NCBI RefSeq assembly: GCF_018531125.1
Contig: NZ_JAHDSY010000004.1
DNA: 64,000 nucleotides
Source: Canibacter zhuwentaonis
Lineage (GTDB): Bacteria > Actinomycetota > Actinomycetes > Actinomycetales > Microbacteriaceae
Reading direction: 5' to 3' (one strand)
Under the pieces are notes generated by a model, which saw nothing but the letters and a program-made list of their open reading frames with translations, did not search any database and was not told where the DNA came from. Positions 43,663-53,283 of the stretch are shown here, in pieces. The stretch's first letter is position 1, and each line of letters opens with the position of its first letter. The position numbers and the translations under genes are program-made.

Positions 43663-44884
43663 ATTAACCGGCGCGCGGATAGATGCCGCAGTTGCCGCAG
43701 TGAGTGGCATTAAAAAACGCCCTCTGAACAGGGGAATTATCGCAATTTGGGCGGTTGCTGTGCCGCTGATGATGCTGGGTGCTTTGATGGTGACATCCGC
43801 GTCCGCAACTCAGGCGGAGGGTGCTTTTGCCTCTGGCGCGAGGCATTTTCTGTACGCGCTTGTGGCAATAGTTTTAATGGGTCTTGTGGCGATGTTTGTG
43901 ACGATCACGCTGCTCCGTAAAATTGCCCCGTGGTTTGCGCTGCTCGCGGTGATTTTGCAGCTGCTGGTGCTGTTTTCGCCGTTGGGCGTGACAATCGGTG
44001 GTAACCGTAACTGGCTAGCGCTGGGACCCGTTACAGTGCAGCCCTCTGAGTTCTTGAAACTTGCCCTGATTATACTGCTGTCGCTAAGCATTTATCAGTC
44101 GCACAGAAATAAAACCGTGGTACAAAACAACGCGCCAATTTGGATTGTTTCTTTCGCTCTAATAATTATGATTGTGATCGGTCACGATCAGGGAACTGCC
44201 AGCGTGCTCGGGCTGATCGTTATCGGGTGTTTGTATTTCACTGGTGCGAGCGGCAAGCGCGTGGCGAGTTTTATTGGCGTCGGCGCGGCAGCGGCGGTGC
44301 TGGGCGTGTTAACCAGCTCTAACAGGCTCGATCGTATTAAGAGCCTGTTTATTACCGATAACTCGGTCGACTACGCGACGCTCAACTGGCAGCCAACCCA
44401 CGCGATTTGGGCGATTGCAAACGGCGGGGTTAACGGCACTGGAATCGGCAACTCAATTGTTAAATGGGCCTGGCTGCCGGCTTCTGAAAACGACTATATT
44501 TTTGCAATTATTGCCGAGGAGCTGGGGCTAATCGGCGCGATCTGTGTGCTGCTAGGTTACGGCGTGTTGGCCTGGGCTTTGATCTGGATTTTAGGAACCG
44601 TGCGCGATAATTTCAGCAGGGGTATTATCGGCGGTGTGCTGGTGTGGATCATTGGGCAGGCGATTGTGAACATCGCTGTTGTGCTGCGTATTCTACCGGT
44701 GTTGGGAGTGCCGCTGCCCCTAATTAGCGCGGGCGGTAGTGCGCTTTTGGCGTGCGCTCTGGCGCTCGGGGTGGTACTCGTGTGTGCGCATGAAGCGGAG
44801 ACGCGCATCCGTAAAGAACGTTTGCCGACGCAAAAAGTGGGCGATGCGAGTTTGCCGAAGCTGAACAAGCGAGGTGTTGTGTGA
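43652..44884 (+). CDS. ftsW: Peptidoglycan glycosyltransferase FtsW (SEDS family)
   Basis: Polymerises lipid II at the septum together with FtsI. About ten helices in 410 residues; SEDS segments include VTIGGNRNWLALGPVTVQPS, KLALIILLS, NDYIFAIIAEELGLIGA and PLPLISAGGSALLA. The start is GTG 43652 (MSSKLTGARIDAAV), inside the last codons of murD; the longer open frame upstream belongs to murD's shadow. Ends with a GTGA overlap into murG. Confidence 0.94.
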   Translation: MSSKLTGARIDAAVAAVSGIKKRPLNRGIIAIWAVAVPLMMLGALMVTSASATQAEGAFASGARHFLYALVAIVLMGLVAMFVTITLLRKIAPWFALLAVILQLLVLFSPLGVTIGGNRNWLALGPVTVQPSEFLKLALIILLSLSIYQSHRNKTVVQNNAPIWIVSFALIIMIVIGHDQGTASVLGLIVIGCLYFTGASGKRVASFIGVGAAAAVLGVLTSSNRLDRIKSLFITDNSVDYATLNWQPTHAIWAIANGGVNGTGIGNSIVKWAWLPASENDYIFAIIAEELGLIGAICVLLGYGVLAWALIWILGTVRDNFSRGIIGGVLVWIIGQAIVNIAVVLRILPVLGVPLPLISAGGSALLACALALGVVLVCAHEAETRIRKERLPTQKVGDASLPKLNKRGVV

Positions 44885-45951
44885 GATATTTACTTGCCGG
44901 AGGAGGCACTGCCGGGCACGTAAACCCGTTGTTGGCGCTCGCAGAAATGATCACCGCACAGGAGGCAAATACCGAAATTGTTGTGCTCGGAACTTGCGAG
45001 GGGCTGGAGTCGCGGCTCGTGCCAGAGCGCGGTTTTGAGCTGTTCACAATTGCTAAACTGCCTTTTCCACGCACCCTAAACCTGTACGCCTTAGGATTTG
45101 CCCCGCGCTTTATTAAAGCAGTTGTGCGCACCGTAAAACTAATGCGCAGTCGCCGCATTGACGCGGTTGTGGGATTTGGCGGGTACGCATCCGCGCCCGC
45201 TTATGCGGCTGCAAAATTGCTCGGTGTGCCGTATGTGATTCACGAAGCAAACGCGCTGCCGGGTATAGCCAACAGGGCAGGAGCGTTCGGCACGGAGTGG
45301 GTCGGCGTGACCTTTGCGAACACCCCCATTCGCGGCGCAAAAGTGATTGGAATGCCGCTGCGCAAAGAGATCGCAGAGCTTGACCGTGCAGCTCAGAGAG
45401 CTAGCGCCGCGCAGTTTTTCGGGCTTGACGCAAATCGCAAAACCCTGCTTGTAACCGGCGGATCGCTTGGTGCGCGCGGAATTAATGAGGGCATTGCGGC
45501 AGGTGCCGCGCAGTTTGCCGCCGCAGGAGTGCAGGTGCTGCACATTTGGGGCGAGCAAACAGAATCTACTGCGGTGACAGTTGCCGGGTATAAAATACTG
45601 CCGTACTGTGATCGCATGGAGCTGGCATTTAGCCTGGCGGATTTTGTGATCTCGCGTGCCGGGGCAACAACAGTGAGCGAAATAGCCGGTCTTAGCCTGC
45701 CAGCGGTGTTTGTGCCCTACCGGCATGGCAACGGCGAGCAGGCGCGCAATTGCGCCGAGGTTGTGAATGCGGGTGGCGCGCTGTTGGCAGAAGACGCTGA
45801 AATCACCCCGGAGTGGGTTAAAATGCAGCTTTTGCCGCTGCTGCAGAACGATTACGAACTGCGGCTAATGAGCGAGCGAGCGGGGCGATCCGCTTGCCTA
45901 AACGGCACAGAGCAGCTTTACGAGATGGTGCGGCGGGCGTTGCGGGCGTAG
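44881..45951 (+). CDS. murG: Lipid II synthase MurG (GlcNAc transferase)
   Basis: Peripheral membrane GT-B glycosyltransferase adding GlcNAc to lipid I. Starts with the classic LLAGGGTAGHVNPLLALAE (3-21), continues with VVGFGGYASAPAYAAAKL, HEANALPGIANR, LVTGGSLGARGINEG and the donor-site SRAGATTVSEIAGLSLP. 356 residues. The GTG start overlaps ftsW. Confidence 0.95.
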   Translation: MRYLLAGGGTAGHVNPLLALAEMITAQEANTEIVVLGTCEGLESRLVPERGFELFTIAKLPFPRTLNLYALGFAPRFIKAVVRTVKLMRSRRIDAVVGFGGYASAPAYAAAKLLGVPYVIHEANALPGIANRAGAFGTEWVGVTFANTPIRGAKVIGMPLRKEIAELDRAAQRASAAQFFGLDANRKTLLVTGGSLGARGINEGIAAGAAQFAAAGVQVLHIWGEQTESTAVTVAGYKILPYCDRMELAFSLADFVISRAGATTVSEIAGLSLPAVFVPYRHGNGEQARNCAEVVNAGGALLAEDAEITPEWVKMQLLPLLQNDYELRLMSERAGRSACLNGTEQLYEMVRRALRA

Positions 45952-45982
45952 CGCCCGGGTTACAATAGGGAGGCGTAAGCAG

Positions 45983-47434
45983 ATGATTTATCCAGATTTA
46001 GAGCAGAGCGTGGGCGCAGATTTGGGACGCGTACACTTTGTCGGCATTGGCGGATCGGGAATGCACGGAATTGCGCGCATGATGCTCAGCCGCGGGCACG
46101 TTGTAACCGGCTCAGACAGGGCGCTGAACGCTAACACTGCGGCTTTGCAGCAGCTCGGGGTGAAAGTTTATGAGGGGCATCGTGCCGAGAACGCGCACGG
46201 CGCTGACACACTGGTAATAACGGGCGCGCTCTGGCCCAACAACCCGGAATACCTGTACGCAAAAGAGAACAACCTGCAGCTTCTGCACAGATCGCAGGCG
46301 CTGGCTTGGCTAACGCGCAACAGGCGGCTGGTGGCAGTTGCCGGGGCGCACGGCAAAACCACCTCAACGGGAATGCTGGTGACGGGGCTGCTGGGCAGCG
46401 GAGCCGATCCGTCTTTTGTGAACGGCGGCGTTATTGAGCGGCTTGGGGTGAGCGCGCGCGAGGGTGCTGATGAGCTGTTCGTGATCGAAGCCGACGAGTC
46501 AGATCGCTCATTTTTGCTTTACGAAACGGCCGTTGCGCTAATCACCAATGTTGACCCGGAGCACCTTGATTTTTACGGCTCGCGCGAGGCATTTATGCGC
46601 GCCTTTGTCGATTTTGCCACCGCTGCTAAAGAACTAGTGGTTATTTCAGCGGATGATCCGGGCGCTCTCGAGGTGCGCGAAATGCTGCCGCGTAGCACTT
46701 GCGTTGTGACCTTCGGAACGGCGGCAACAGCGGATGTGCGAGTGCGCAACATAGATCTTTCTGGGGAGGTTAGTTTTGATGTGAGCTGCGGCGCTGAGAC
46801 TGCGCGTGTGCAATTGAACGTGTTTGGTTCTCATAACGCTCTGAATGCAGCGGGCGCAATTGCTGTGCTGTTGCATCTGGGCAGTGATCTTCAAACCGCG
46901 GCTGCGGCGGTTGCTGATTTTGGCGGCACAAAACGCCGTTTTGAGTTTCACGCTGAGGTTGCCAGCGTGCGCGTTTATGATGATTACGCGCATCACCACA
47001 CTGAGGTTGTGGCGCTGCTGAAATCGGTTAAGCCTGTTGTGGGAGCTGCGGGGCGCGTTATCGCGCTGCACCAGCCGCACCTGTTCAGTCGCACAGCAAC
47101 TTTTTATGCGCAGTTTGCCGCAGCCCTTGAAAACAACGCTGACTACACGATTGTGCTGCCCGTTGATGGCGCGCGAGAGGATCCTGTGCCCGGGGTTACT
47201 GGCGAGTTGGTGGCAAACGCCTTTACCGACCAGGCGCGGGTTGCCTATTTTGATAACTGGGCTGATGTTGTGGCGCACGCCGCCGCAGTTGCCCGCCCCG
47301 GTGACGTTTTTATCACCATGAGCTGTGGCACGGCGTACCAGATTATCCCGGATTTTGTGGCGGCTCTTATCGCTCGTTTCGGTGATACGGAGTGCCGTTT
47401 CGCGGCGGATTTTAAGCTCCCCGCAGGAGGTTAG
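45983..47434 (+). CDS. murC: UDP-N-acetylmuramate:L-alanine ligase MurC
   Basis: Adds L-Ala to UDP-MurNAc. 483 residues: VHFVGIGGSGMHGIARMML (about 18-36), ATP loop AVAGAHGKTTSTGML, VIEADESDRSFL, TNVDPEHLDFYGS and YDDYAHHHTEV. ATG with GGGAGG about 9 nt upstream. Ends 6 nt before ftsQ. Confidence 0.96.
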   Translation: MIYPDLEQSVGADLGRVHFVGIGGSGMHGIARMMLSRGHVVTGSDRALNANTAALQQLGVKVYEGHRAENAHGADTLVITGALWPNNPEYLYAKENNLQLLHRSQALAWLTRNRRLVAVAGAHGKTTSTGMLVTGLLGSGADPSFVNGGVIERLGVSAREGADELFVIEADESDRSFLLYETAVALITNVDPEHLDFYGSREAFMRAFVDFATAAKELVVISADDPGALEVREMLPRSTCVVTFGTAATADVRVRNIDLSGEVSFDVSCGAETARVQLNVFGSHNALNAAGAIAVLLHLGSDLQTAAAAVADFGGTKRRFEFHAEVASVRVYDDYAHHHTEVVALLKSVKPVVGAAGRVIALHQPHLFSRTATFYAQFAAALENNADYTIVLPVDGAREDPVPGVTGELVANAFTDQARVAYFDNWADVVAHAAAVARPGDVFITMSCGTAYQIIPDFVAALIARFGDTECRFAADFKLPAGG

Positions 47435-47440
47435 CTGAAG

Positions 47441-48823
47441 ATGAAGCGCCCCACCGGATTTGATCGACCAGAGCCTGGCGAATCCGCTCAGAACACACCG
47501 AAAACTGAGGTGTTCGACGAGAAACTGCGCAGCAGGCTTTTTAAGCCTTTACGTTCGCAGCTTATGTCACGGCGGGAGTATCTGGATTCTGTGCGCGCTT
47601 CTTTTGCCGAGGTTGAACGGGAGCTCTCTGTGTGGGATGCGGATCATCCCGAGGAAATTGAGGCTGTGCCTTCTGTTGCGAGTGAGCGGGCGGAATCCGT
47701 TAAAAAACCGCGTTTTTTTGCCGCTAAGAGAGTGGTCAAGCAGCGCGCTCAAAAAAACGAGGAATTGCTGTCACAAGAAGGCGGGGAATTACCCGCAATA
47801 AAGGCAGGAAAGTCACGATTTCTGGGCGTAAAGAGGGTTAAAAATAGGGGCATTCAAGAGGCAGCAGATTTGCGAGCGCAAAAGACTGCAGAGCTGAGTG
47901 CTCAAAATACTGCCGCGCCCGAGAAAACAACCGCGCAGCGGCTCGCCAAAACAGCTGCGCAACCGTTTACCGGAAAGACAAAGGAGGCGCGTCGCAAACA
48001 AACGTTTGATGTGCGGTGTGTGATTGCTGAGATAGGTTCCTCTGCCGAGGTTAAACGCGCCCGGCAGGAGCTTAAAAACGCCCGCAAACAGAGCCGTAAC
48101 GCAACTAAAAAAGCGGTTAAAAAACGCTCTGTGCGCGAGCTATCTTTTGCGCAAAAAATTACTGCGAGCATTTGCGCAACGGTTGCGATTGTTGCGTTCG
48201 CGGTTGTGATTATTGTGATTTCGCCGCTAATGAGCGTACGTCAGATCACCCTTGAGGGTGCTTCTGAGCAGCTCGCCCCGGAGGTAACCGAGGCTTTGCA
48301 AGAGCTGCGCGGCGAGCCGCTCGCGCTGATTGGCGACAAAGAGCTGTATCGGGTGCTCTCGCCGTTTAAGCGCATTCAGCGCTACAGCTACGAAACTGTG
48401 CCCCCTGATTTGTTACTGGTGCGCGTGCATGAGCGCGTGCCGGTGATCGCGGTCGCTGTTGGTGAGCGGTATCGGGTGCTCGACGCGGCGGGTGTATCGC
48501 TCGCCGAGGGTATCACAGAGCTGCCCGACAATATGCCAGTGGCGACGGGATTGGCGGCGGATGTGCGCACCGACGCTTTTACCGCAGCAACCGCCGTGTT
48601 GCGTGATATCACGCCTGAGCTGCGATCCGAAGTGCAAGAGGTGCAGGCAACAGGGGCGCAGGATGTGACCTTTATTATGCGCGGCGGCTTGCGTGTAAAC
48701 TGGGGAAACGCGCAGGATGTGCCGCTCAAAATGGCAATTTTTGAGCGGATGCGCGCCTCTCTAGCAGACAGGAATATATCGGTTATCGATGTTTCTTCAA
48801 CGCAAGCGCCAGTTTTTCGATAG
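47441..48823 (+). CDS. ftsQ: Cell division protein FtsQ with long basic N-terminal extension
   Basis: Bitopic division protein linking early and late divisome parts. The membrane helix is at about 240-262, followed by a POTRA domain (SPLMSVRQITLEGASEQL onwards) and the FtsQ domain with YETVPPDLLLVRVHERVPVI. The cytoplasmic part is about 235 residues, much longer than usual, rich in Lys/Arg/Ala/Gln. It contains an internal duplication: residues about 89-111 (KPRFFAAKRVVKQRAQ...) resemble 124-146 (KSRFLGVKRVKNRGIQ...). ATG 47441; the gene ends 110 nt before ftsZ. Confidence 0.9.
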   Translation: MKRPTGFDRPEPGESAQNTPKTEVFDEKLRSRLFKPLRSQLMSRREYLDSVRASFAEVERELSVWDADHPEEIEAVPSVASERAESVKKPRFFAAKRVVKQRAQKNEELLSQEGGELPAIKAGKSRFLGVKRVKNRGIQEAADLRAQKTAELSAQNTAAPEKTTAQRLAKTAAQPFTGKTKEARRKQTFDVRCVIAEIGSSAEVKRARQELKNARKQSRNATKKAVKKRSVRELSFAQKITASICATVAIVAFAVVIIVISPLMSVRQITLEGASEQLAPEVTEALQELRGEPLALIGDKELYRVLSPFKRIQRYSYETVPPDLLLVRVHERVPVIAVAVGERYRVLDAAGVSLAEGITELPDNMPVATGLAADVRTDAFTAATAVLRDITPELRSEVQEVQATGAQDVTFIMRGGLRVNWGNAQDVPLKMAIFERMRASLADRNISVIDVSSTQAPVFR

Positions 48824-48891
48824 AATTCGGTGTGTCACACTAATTTTTACGTATCCGGCGGGTACGGTCATAGACATACATAATTATATGG

Positions 48892-48897
48892 TATAAC
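48892..48897 (+). promoter_or_regulatory. Candidate -10 of an ftsZ promoter
   Basis: The 110-bp ftsQ-ftsZ gap is AT-rich and holds TATAAC at 48892-48897, about 37 nt before the ftsZ ATG. A small dyad (GTATCC..GGGTAC) lies upstream. FtsR, encoded earlier in the window, is a known activator of ftsZ in relatives and could act here. Confidence 0.35.
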
Positions 48898-48933
48898 CTT
48901 CTGGTTTAACTTGAAAGTTTAAGGTGGTTGTTT

Positions 48934-50142
48934 ATGAACTCGTACAGTCCTTCGCTTGCGGTAATTAAAGTGGTTGGCGTTGGCGGCGGTGGTGTTAATG
49001 CCGTTAACCGCATGATTCAAATGGGGATGCAGGGCGTTGAGTTTATCGCAATAAACACTGACCAGCAGGCGCTGGCGTTGAGCGAAGCCGATGTTAAACT
49101 GGATATCGGGCGCGAAAAAACCCGCGGTCTTGGCGCGGGAGCGGATCCGGAAGTGGGGAGGCAGGCTGCCGAAGCTCAAGTAGAAGAGATCGAGGCGGTA
49201 ATCGCGGGAGCAGATATGGTGTTTATCACCGCAGGAGAAGGCGGCGGTACGGGCACGGGAGCAGCTCCTGTTGTAGCTAAAATCGCGAAGTCTATCGGTG
49301 CTTTAACAATCGGTGTTGTAACCCGCCCGTTCGGATTCGAAGGTAAGCGTCGCGCATCACAGGCTGATCTTGGTGTGCACCGGTTACGAGAAGAGGTTGA
49401 CGCGCTGATCGTGGTGCCAAACGATCGCCTGCTTGAAATTGCAGAGCCGGGCATCACCATGACCGACGCTTTCGCACAGGCGGACAGTGTGCTGGTGTCT
49501 GGTGTGCGCGGTATTAGCGACCTGATTTCAGGAGCCGGCATTATTAATGTTGATTTTGCGGATGTGGAAACCGTGTTGCAGGGTGCTGGCACAGCGCTGA
49601 TGGGAATCGGTGTTGCGCGCGGCGCGGATCGCGCTATTAAAGCGGCAGAGCTGGCTACCAGCTCGCCGTTGCTTGAAGCGGCTATTGACGGCGCGCACGC
49701 AGCGCTGGTGTACGTACAGGGCTCAAGCGATCTTGGAATGCACGAGCTTGCTGAAGCGTGCACTCTGATTGAAGCGGTTCTGCACCCTGAGGCTAACTCG
49801 ATTGTGGGCATGGGTATTGATCAAGACCTTGGTGATGATATCAAGGTTACGGTTATTGCGGCCGGTTTTGACAGTATTCAGAGTGTTGATAAAGAAAAAA
49901 CACAGTCACGCCCGCGCCGTGGCGTGTTAGAAGATGGCACGTCGCTGACAATGTCAGCCAACAGCGGCAGTAGCTACGGTCGGGGCGTTAACGGAACGGG
50001 TCCTGTTGAAACTCCCGGTGCTAACTCGTTAAACTCAAATTTTAATGACACGATTTCTAATCCGCCGCTCGAAAACCAGCTTAAAGACCCGGCTTTCGAC
50101 GCGGACGATGACGATCTTGACATCCCGGATTTTCTGAAATAA
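48934..50142 (+). CDS. ftsZ: Cell division protein FtsZ
   Basis: Tubulin-like GTPase forming the Z ring. 402 residues: IKVVGVGGGGVNAVNRMI near the N-terminus, the tubulin signature GGGTGTGAAP (about 105-114), the T7 loop around INVDFADVETVL and a C-terminal partner-binding peptide DDLDIPDFLK. ATG 48934 is chosen since AAGGTGG lies 7 nt upstream; an in-frame TTG two codons earlier is unlikely. The variable linker (about 320-390) is Ser/Asn/Gly-rich. Confidence 0.97.
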   Translation: MNSYSPSLAVIKVVGVGGGGVNAVNRMIQMGMQGVEFIAINTDQQALALSEADVKLDIGREKTRGLGAGADPEVGRQAAEAQVEEIEAVIAGADMVFITAGEGGGTGTGAAPVVAKIAKSIGALTIGVVTRPFGFEGKRRASQADLGVHRLREEVDALIVVPNDRLLEIAEPGITMTDAFAQADSVLVSGVRGISDLISGAGIINVDFADVETVLQGAGTALMGIGVARGADRAIKAAELATSSPLLEAAIDGAHAALVYVQGSSDLGMHELAEACTLIEAVLHPEANSIVGMGIDQDLGDDIKVTVIAAGFDSIQSVDKEKTQSRPRRGVLEDGTSLTMSANSGSSYGRGVNGTGPVETPGANSLNSNFNDTISNPPLENQLKDPAFDADDDDLDIPDFLK

Positions 50143-50222
50143 ATAACCGTTATTTCGTTCAGTAATTTTTATATTGAGGCTACTATTCTGGAGCATCAAA
50201 GGCGCTAGGTACGAGGAGTAAC

Positions 50223-50750
50223 ATGGCAGAAGAAACAGGCAAAGGTAAGGGTTTTGTGAGCAAAAGCCTGGGCAAGCTCGGGTTGGATACGCTTTTTTAC
50301 AGTTCTGATGCTGATGAGCTTGAGAGCTATGACTACAAGCCAACAGAGCCCACGCGGAAGGTTACCTCTGCCGCGCCCGAGACGCAGGAGTATGCGCGGG
50401 TTACACCGCTGCGCAAGAGTGTGCCAACGCACGCCCCAATAAACAGCGATTTCACAGAAATCGAAACCCTGCGCCCGAGTAGCTTTAGCGAGGCACCGCG
50501 CATCGCTGAGCTGCTCCGCAGCGGGATTCCGATCGTGCTTGATCTATCCGGTATCGCTGATGCGCAGGGGCAGCGAATCCTTGATTTTGCGAGCGGCGTT
50601 GTGCTGGGAGTAAACGGGCATTTGAAGCGGATCACGGGCAAGGTTTTTATAATAACCCCCGAGGCTATCAGCATCTCTGAGGGCGAGGCTAAAGAAGCGC
50701 GCGTGGGGTATTCTGATAGCGGATCATTTTACGTCGCGCCCAAAGAGTAG
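50223..50750 (+). CDS. sepF: Cell division protein SepF
   Basis: Membrane-binding FtsZ anchor, essential in actinobacteria lacking FtsA. 175 residues with an N-terminal amphipathic region, a variable linker with DELESYDYKP, and the core domain (IETLRPSSFSEAPRIAELL, then IPIVLDLSGIADAQGQRILDFASG and KVFIITPE). ATG with GAGGAG upstream. The laccase-like and YggS-like genes that often stand between ftsZ and sepF are absent. Confidence 0.94.
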   Translation: MAEETGKGKGFVSKSLGKLGLDTLFYSSDADELESYDYKPTEPTRKVTSAAPETQEYARVTPLRKSVPTHAPINSDFTEIETLRPSSFSEAPRIAELLRSGIPIVLDLSGIADAQGQRILDFASGVVLGVNGHLKRITGKVFIITPEAISISEGEAKEARVGYSDSGSFYVAPKE

Positions 50751-50770
50751 CGGGAAAGAAGCTATTACAG

Positions 50771-51082
50771 GTGGCAACAGTATTTCTTTGGGCATCCAAT
50801 ATCGTAAACTTCTATCTGGCTATACTCTGGTGTCGTCTTGTCTTGGAATGGGTGCGGGTGCTAATCCCCAGAGATTTTCGCACCCCTAAGATATTGGTAA
50901 TTCTGTTTGAACTGGTTTATATTGTCACCGATCCGCCGGTGGATTTTGTGCGCAGGCGTATAAAGCCTGTTAGGCTCGGCCCGGTTTTGCTTGACCTGTC
51001 ATTGATGATTGTAATAGTTGCCCTCTGGCTATTGATGTATGCACTGACTTTTACGTATTGGTTGTCCCGTGCTGTAAGCTAG
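50771..51082 (+). CDS. YggT family membrane protein
   Basis: Small membrane protein (103 aa) with two helical regions separated by a loop with VTDPPVDFVRRRIKPVRLGP, the family signature. Found after sepF in most actinobacteria and thought to be linked with division or osmotic adaptation, but no mechanism is established. The GTG start lies 20 nt after sepF; the ribosome site is weak. Confidence 0.88.
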   Translation: MATVFLWASNIVNFYLAILWCRLVLEWVRVLIPRDFRTPKILVILFELVYIVTDPPVDFVRRRIKPVRLGPVLLDLSLMIVIVALWLLMYALTFTYWLSRAVS

Positions 51083-51159
51083 TTACACATCTTTTACATA
51101 TACATTTGCTACCGTATTAGATAGATAAGTAGTTTGTTGCTCGATCGAAAAGAGAGAAA

Positions 51160-51741
51160 ATGGCTTTAACTCCAGAACACGTAAAAACCAAGACTTTCAC
51201 CATTACGAAGTTTCGTGACGGTTACGAACCAGACCAGGTTGATGATTTCCTTGATGAGATTGTTGCTGATCTCGACGCTCGTGACGCAGAGCGTGAGCAA
51301 CTACAGAAGCGGGTTGCCGAGCTAACAGCAGAGCTTGAGGCAGCTCGCGCAGGTAAAGCTGAGAGCGCTGCTGGGTCGAAGCAGGCTGCAGCTCCTATTG
51401 CTGCGTCAGTTTCCGGTACGGATATGGATGTACAGAAGTCTAGCGCTATGCTGAAGCTCGCGCTGGAGTTGCACGATAAGCACATTAATGAGGGCAAGAC
51501 TAAGCGTGCACAGCTTATTAGCGAGGGCGAAGCTGAGGCTAGCCGCATCGTAAGCGAAGCAACTGCGAAGCGTGAAGAGCAGTTGCGCCGTCTGACGGCA
51601 GAAAGCTTTAATCTTGAAACAAAGATTGAAGAGCTTAAAGGATTTGAGAAAGAATACCGCGCAACCCTTAAGTCTTACATTGAGTCACAGTTGAAGGGTC
51701 TTAATGAGGGGCTTAGCGTATCTGGCGGGTCTGCTCGCTAG
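51160..51741 (+). CDS. divIVA: DivIVA/Wag31 polar growth and septum-site protein
   Basis: Coiled-coil scaffold that marks poles and septa and recruits growth machinery. The N-terminal domain has the DivIVA pattern LTPEHVKTKTFTITKFRDGYEPDQVDDFLDEI (in part: LTPEHV, FRDGYEPDQVDDFL, residues 3-31), followed by coiled-coil segments (about 32-62 and 95-175) around an Ala/Ser linker. 193 residues. ATG behind AGAGAGAAA with a 77-bp AT-rich upstream gap that likely holds its own promoter. Confidence 0.94.
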   Translation: MALTPEHVKTKTFTITKFRDGYEPDQVDDFLDEIVADLDARDAEREQLQKRVAELTAELEAARAGKAESAAGSKQAAAPIAASVSGTDMDVQKSSAMLKLALELHDKHINEGKTKRAQLISEGEAEASRIVSEATAKREEQLRRLTAESFNLETKIEELKGFEKEYRATLKSYIESQLKGLNEGLSVSGGSAR

Positions 51742-51751
51742 ATAGCAGTTT

Positions 51752-52321
51752 ATGCGGGCATACTACGCTAAGGGTCTTCCCGAAAAGGGTGAACGTCGGC
51801 TAGCAATTTTTCTGCTGGTCGGCGTTGCTCTTTGCTGGGCTGTTTTAGATCAGGGTGTTAAGCACTGGGCTGAAACAACCCTTACCCTGCGCGATCCCGT
51901 GCCCGTGGTGGGGGAAACTCTGCAGTGGTATTTGGTGTACAACTCCGGCGCTGCGTTTTCGATTTTGAGCGATAAAACCTGGGTTTTTACCGTTTTAGCA
52001 GCCGTTGTTATTGGCGTGATTTTGTGGCACATTCCCAAAATAAATTCGCTGCGCTGGGCTGCGGCTATTGGGCTAATGCTGGGCGGCACGCTCGGTAATC
52101 TCTACGACAGGCTCTTTCGCGCCCCGGGCTTTGCTGTTGGACACGTGGTTGACATGATTTCCACGCCGTGGCTGGTGCCAGCGGTGTATAACGTCGCCGA
52201 TATCGGGCTTGTTGGCGCCGTTATCGTGATGATTATTTTAACCCTGCTGAATGTGCGAGCAGAGCGTAAAAAACCTAAGGAGGGGCGATCCGCCGCGGCT
52301 GAAACGGTGCGCGATGCCTGA
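51752..52321 (+). CDS. lspA: Lipoprotein signal peptidase LspA
   Basis: Type II signal peptidase cleaving prolipoproteins in the membrane. Four helices; the catalytic Asp residues lie in GNLYDRLF...GHVVDMIS and YNVADIGLV. 189 residues, slightly long with a basic tail. Starts 10 nt after divIVA and overlaps rluD by 8 nt. The window encodes at least two likely substrates (the ABC receptor and the lipoprotein at 59.3 kb). Confidence 0.93.
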   Translation: MRAYYAKGLPEKGERRLAIFLLVGVALCWAVLDQGVKHWAETTLTLRDPVPVVGETLQWYLVYNSGAAFSILSDKTWVFTVLAAVVIGVILWHIPKINSLRWAAAIGLMLGGTLGNLYDRLFRAPGFAVGHVVDMISTPWLVPAVYNVADIGLVGAVIVMIILTLLNVRAERKKPKEGRSAAAETVRDA

Positions 52322-53231
52322 GTTGAATATTACCGTGCCGGCCGAACTTGACGGGGTGCGAGCGGATGCCGCAATTGCCGAGCTCACAGCTCAGCCGCGC
52401 AGTTGGATAGTTGAAATTATTGTTGCCGGTGGTGCAACGCAGGATGCAAAGCCGCTGCGCAAAAGCGACCGCTTGCGCGAGGGAGCGCACCTGCTGGCAC
52501 ACTGGATGCCTAAACCCGAACCGGAAGTAATTCCCGAGGAAATTCCCGAGATGCGGATTTTGCATGATGACGAGCATCTTGTTGTTGTGCAGAAACCCGC
52601 GGGAGTTGCCGCGCATCCATCGCACGGCTGGAACGGGCACACAGTGCTGGGCGGGCTGGCCGCTAAAGGCTATCGCATCGCCACAAGTGGCGCTCCCGAG
52701 CGGCAAGGGATTGTTCACCGGCTCGATCAGGGCACAAGCGGTGTTATGGTCGTGTGCAAAAGCGAGTATGCCTATGCCGAGCTAAAGCGGCAGTTTAAGT
52801 ATCGCGAGGTGCGTAAAATATATCACGCGCTGGTGCAGGGGCATCCGGATCCGTTTTCTGGCACAATAGATGCGCCGATCGGGCGCCATCCCGGTGCTGA
52901 GTGGAAGTTTGCGGTAATTGGCGATGGTAAAAACGCGGTGACCCACTATGATACGCTCGAAGCCCTGCCGCACGCAACACTGCTGGAGATTGCGATTGAG
53001 ACCGGGCGTACCCACCAAATCAGGGTGCACATGGCCGCGCACAAGCACCCCTGCGTGGGCGATATTATGTACGGTGCGGATCCTAAAATGGCTGTTAAAC
53101 TGGGGCTTAACCGGCAGTGGTTGCACGCTCGCGAGCTTGAAATAACGCACCCGGTATCCACTGAGCGGATGCTTTTTCAGAGCGACTACACGCCCGAGCT
53201 TGTTGCCGCGTTAAACGCGTTAAGCTATTAA
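52314..53231 (+). CDS. rluD: RluA/RluD-family pseudouridine synthase
   Basis: Converts uridine to pseudouridine in rRNA. An S4-like N-terminal domain (about 12-70) precedes the catalytic domain with PAGVAAHPS, the active-site Asp in HRLDQGTSG, and IETGRTHQIRVHMA. 305 residues. The start is ATG 52314 inside the end of lspA; family sequence begins there. Exact rRNA site not determinable from sequence. Confidence 0.92.
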   Translation: MPELNITVPAELDGVRADAAIAELTAQPRSWIVEIIVAGGATQDAKPLRKSDRLREGAHLLAHWMPKPEPEVIPEEIPEMRILHDDEHLVVVQKPAGVAAHPSHGWNGHTVLGGLAAKGYRIATSGAPERQGIVHRLDQGTSGVMVVCKSEYAYAELKRQFKYREVRKIYHALVQGHPDPFSGTIDAPIGRHPGAEWKFAVIGDGKNAVTHYDTLEALPHATLLEIAIETGRTHQIRVHMAAHKHPCVGDIMYGADPKMAVKLGLNRQWLHARELEITHPVSTERMLFQSDYTPELVAALNALSY

Positions 53232-53283
53232 CCCAAGAATCGGGTAGGCTGTTAAGATGGCATACTAGGCAGTGGGAGTGGTT

